A stretch of 6,792 bases of DNA from Thermoproteota archaeon (GTDB taxonomy: Archaea > Korarchaeota > Korarchaeia > Korarchaeales > Korarchaeaceae). A model generated the notes under the pieces. That model saw only the letters and a program-made list of their open reading frames with translations. It was not told where the DNA came from and made no database searches. Shown in pieces: positions 5,022-6,792 of the stretch; within the stretch, counting starts at the first letter, position 1; each line of letters opens with the position of its first letter. The stretch spans positions 1-6,792 of the forward strand of contig QMVZ01000089.1 in NCBI GenBank assembly GCA_003661365.1, written 5' to 3'. The position numbers were made by a program, and so were the translations under genes.

Positions 5022-5071
5022 CTATATTCTAATGTTTACCTGCGACAAACAGAGATCTTATCCTTTATAAG
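5022..5071 (-). promoter_or_regulatory. Candidate promoter region of the MBL hydrolase
   Basis: On the minus strand CTTATAAAG (5071-5063) is a strong TATA that would give a leader of about 35-40 nt, and TAGAATATAG (5031-5022) is a weaker one near leaderless distance. Which is used cannot be decided from sequence. The absence of a Shine-Dalgarno mildly favours the closer one. Confidence 0.35.
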
Positions 5072-5178
5072 AGTTTGAATCTGTAAAGGGATTTTATCCA
5101 AGGCAGGCTATTCATCATAACATGTTGTGACTTTCTCATGTCCTTGGGCGCGGGGTGCAGGGGTAATTAGGATAAGAC

Positions 5179-5274
5179 ATGGATACAGGTCATCATCTCC
5201 CGATTTCTAACAATGAGAATATCAAAGAAACCTTATATCGTCATATTAATGAACTAGCACGATTTATTTGCTAA
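5179..5274 (+). CDS. Possible 31-residue small protein
   Basis: An ATG at 5179 opens 31 codons ending in TAA. The peptide begins MDTGHHLPISNNENIKETLY and continues with a helix-like, charged tail containing RHINELARF. Its composition is more protein-like than chance frames nearby. AGGAT at 5169-5173 is a weak ribosome site at reasonable spacing. No family is recognised. It may be a relic fragment of a longer gene or chance. Confidence 0.2.
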   Translation: MDTGHHLPISNNENIKETLYRHINELARFIC

Positions 5275-5433
5275 GCACTTTGTTTTAATTGCCTATCTTT
5301 TTGTTTAAACGCATATCAGGTCTTCTTATCTATTTTTCAATATATGCCCTTTTTTACCTTCATTCAAGTTCTCTTCCTTCAGAATTAAGAAGGATGGCAT
5401 TTACAATACCAGGGTTTTAAATCAAATACGAAT

Positions 5434-5530
5434 AGGAGGATATGGCCCGAAAGAATTCGTTCTGTTAACTCTGATTTTAGTGATGAAAAATGGCCAATTT
5501 TTTGACAAATGTTTTGACCAACATCTTTAA
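5434..5530 (+). pseudogene. Possible decayed transposase N-terminus
   Basis: TAGGAGGAT directly before ATG (5442) is an excellent translation start, yet the frame reads only MARKNSFC before TAA. Further on, two other frames read DFSDEKWPIF (5473-5502) and DKCFDQHL, then stop. Together these resemble the start of IS5-type transposases, which often begin with MARK-like residues and a SDE-W motif. Two frame changes are needed, no downstream transposase domain remains and no terminal repeats were found, so this is a weak reading based on resemblance. Confidence 0.22.
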
Positions 5531-5576
5531 TCCAGATCGTCTACGCTCCTCTCTATATGCAAACCTCATCAGATTG

Positions 5577-6722
5577 CTAGCTTATCAGTCTAGCTATTTT
5601 TTGAGGGGTTTTCAGCCCGCTCCCTGTTAAAGGAACTACTATGGACTCATCCCTATCGACTAGTCCTTCTTCCATTAGCTTCTCCAATCCTGCAAGGGAA
5701 ACTGCCGAAGTAGGTTCGACAAAGAGGCCTTTTTCTGAAAGTTTTTTCCAATTTTCCTTTATCTCATGATCTCCAACGGTCAGAGCATCGCCTCCCGTCT
5801 CTACAATTGACTTAACCATTTCATCGAGCCTTGGAGGATCCCTTATCATTATACCCTCGGCGAGGTGAGAGCTACTCGCGCTCCCGCTCCCTCCGTGCAG
5901 TCTATCAACGATAGGAGAGCAACCTTCTGCCTGAATCCCAAACAGCCTGGGCAAATTCTCGATCATTCCAAGTTCCTTTAGCTCCAAGAATCCTTTATAT
6001 GCACCCAACAGCAATGTTCCGTGACCTACTGGTAATACAACAACGTCAGGCTCCTTTTTTCCCATTTGCTCCCATACCTCAAATGCGAAGGTTTTAGTTC
6101 CCTCTATGAAGAAGGGATTCCAAACATGACTGGCGTAGAACGTTCCTTTCTCAGCTTCCTGCATGGCAAGGTTTGTTGCATCGCTCCTTGAGCCTTTTAC
6201 AACGATTTTAGCTCCATAAGCCCTTATTTGAAGGATCTTAGATCCTGAGGCATACGAAGGCACGATTACCTTGCACGAAATACCAGCCTTTGCACAGTAA
6301 GCAGCTACTGAAGCTCCAGCATTGCCTGATGAATCTTCTACAGCCTCTTTGACTCCCATGAGCTTAGCAGCAGATATCATGATAGAAGATCCCCTGTCTT
6401 TGAACGAGCCCGTAGGAAACAGAAAATCGAGTTTGATGAAACATGATTCTAAACCCATAGAATCAAACTGGATGAGAGGTGTAAGTTGTTCTCCAAGGGA
6501 TACAATGCTCTTTTCAACAATTGGAAGTACTTCTTTATATCTCCAGAGGGAAAGAGGCCTTTCCTTGAGGATTAAAGGGTCTAATTGGATGTCTTCCATT
6601 CTAGTAATGAGTGTTAAGGGGTGTCCGCACTTACATCTCCACACCTTACTTACTTTTTGCACAAGGCCGCACTTAGGACAGACCATTTTCCACTTTTCGA
6701 ACACACTAAGGGGGAAGTCCAT
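5577..6722 (-). CDS. thrC: Threonine synthase-like PLP-dependent enzyme
   Basis: The 381-residue protein is a fold-type II PLP enzyme of the threonine synthase group, which converts O-phosphohomoserine to threonine and phosphate in the cytosol. An N-terminal zinc ribbon has C15/C18 (CPKCG) and C30/C32 (CKCG), common in archaeal members. TPLIQF (81-86) precedes GSFKDRG, whose K108 forms the Schiff base. SSGNAGASVAAY (131-142) binds the substrate side, PVGHGTLLLGAYKGF (231-245) is the PLP phosphate loop, and HLAEGIMIRDPPR (286-298), FVEPTSAVSL (334-343) and PLTGSGLK (364-371) complete the pattern. Length is normal. SSGNAG differs from the more usual GNTSAS-type motif, so a related activity (for example cysteate synthase or a threonine deaminase-like role) cannot be excluded. 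The start is ATG at 6722, with GGAG only two nt before it and a TATA at 6745-6754, suggesting a nearly leaderless mRNA. Confidence 0.87.
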   Translation of the reverse strand: MDFPLSVFEKWKMVCPKCGLVQKVSKVWRCKCGHPLTLITRMEDIQLDPLILKERPLSLWRYKEVLPIVEKSIVSLGEQLTPLIQFDSMGLESCFIKLDFLFPTGSFKDRGSSIMISAAKLMGVKEAVEDSSGNAGASVAAYCAKAGISCKVIVPSYASGSKILQIRAYGAKIVVKGSRSDATNLAMQEAEKGTFYASHVWNPFFIEGTKTFAFEVWEQMGKKEPDVVVLPVGHGTLLLGAYKGFLELKELGMIENLPRLFGIQAEGCSPIVDRLHGGSGSASSSHLAEGIMIRDPPRLDEMVKSIVETGGDALTVGDHEIKENWKKLSEKGLFVEPTSAVSLAGLEKLMEEGLVDRDESIVVPLTGSGLKTPQKIARLIS

Positions 6723-6744
6723 CTCTCCAATCCTGTTTTTCTTC

Positions 6745-6754
6745 CCTTAAAAGC
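6745..6754 (-). promoter_or_regulatory. TATA promoter of the threonine synthase-like gene
   Basis: On the minus strand this reads GCTTTTAAGG, centred about 27 bp upstream of the ATG at 6722. Initiation would fall at or within a few bases of the start codon. The GGAGAG just before ATG would then not be transcribed or would be too close to work. Confidence 0.45.
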
Positions 6755-6792
6755 TCTGATTTTCTGTTTGCATACTTTTTCAAAGACCTTAA

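Larger units (their letters stand above)
5072..5576. other. Long AT-rich spacer upstream of the MBL gene and downstream of the threonine synthase-like gene
   Basis: No large gene is present. The spacer holds a 31-codon plus-strand ORF (5179-5274), a GCATAT/ATATGC hairpin (5311-5316 with 5342-5347) followed by six T (5350-5355) that could end a plus-strand transcript, a strong ribosome-site-plus-ATG start that dies after eight codons (5434-5468), and a T5 tract on minus at 5486-5490 that could terminate the threonine synthase-like mRNA. No tRNA or CRISPR repeats were seen. Confidence 0.5.

Noticed and set aside
5471..5484. CTGA followed by GTGATGA, resembling D' and C' boxes of a C/D guide RNA
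   Set aside because: No outer C box (RTGATGA) lies at the right distance upstream and no CTGA D box downstream, so the four-box pattern is incomplete.
6322..6750. 142-codon plus-strand ORF
   Set aside because: It is the antisense frame of the threonine synthase-like gene, including its zinc ribbon and PLP lysine region, and lacks any recognisable feature.
1..6792. CRISPR arrays, complete insertion sequences, rRNA, attachment sites
   Set aside because: No regularly spaced repeats, no intact transposase or integrase, no rRNA signatures and no tRNA-end duplication were seen.

Overview
The window looks archaeal, and probably comes from a thermophile. Candidate promoters are TATA-type elements about 25-30 bp upstream of start codons, and several genes have no Shine-Dalgarno, as expected for leaderless mRNAs. 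Two genes begin at TTG, T-rich tracts serve as candidate terminators, and Arg/Ile codons are largely AGA/AGG and ATA. The S-adenosylhomocysteine hydrolase fragment and the zinc-ribbon threonine synthase-like enzyme fit this. I cannot assign a phylum; a Thermoproteota- or Korarchaeota-like lineage is a guess from style, not a match.

Layout, left to right: the N-terminal third of S-adenosylhomocysteine hydrolase on the minus strand, cut by the window edge (1-393); a divergent 324 bp spacer; a luciferase-like (LLM) flavin/F420 oxidoreductase on plus (718-1677); a 616 bp spacer with repeat structures, a possible 30-residue membrane peptide (1956-2048) and a candidate promoter-driven small RNA (about 2072-2227); a minus-strand, membrane-anchored, cysteine-rich secreted protein of unknown family (2294-3448); a divergent promoter region; a nitroreductase-family protein on plus with a strong ribosome binding site (3567-4154); a convergent spacer; a minus-strand metallo-beta-lactamase-fold hydrolase (4380-5003); a 573 bp spacer with two small ORFs and a possible decayed transposase start; and a minus-strand threonine synthase-like PLP enzyme (5577-6722).

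Every gene has its own spacer and apparent promoter, and no operon is visible. Two enzymes belong to amino acid/methyl-cycle metabolism (SAH hydrolase, threonine synthase-like) and three are generalist families whose substrates cannot be read from sequence (LLM oxidoreductase, nitroreductase, MBL hydrolase). I see no coherent defence, mobile or biosynthetic system. The items most worth following are the candidate non-coding RNA at about 2072-2227, the orphan 14-cysteine surface protein next to it, and three GTTCTCA half-sites spaced exactly 10 bp apart after the LLM gene.
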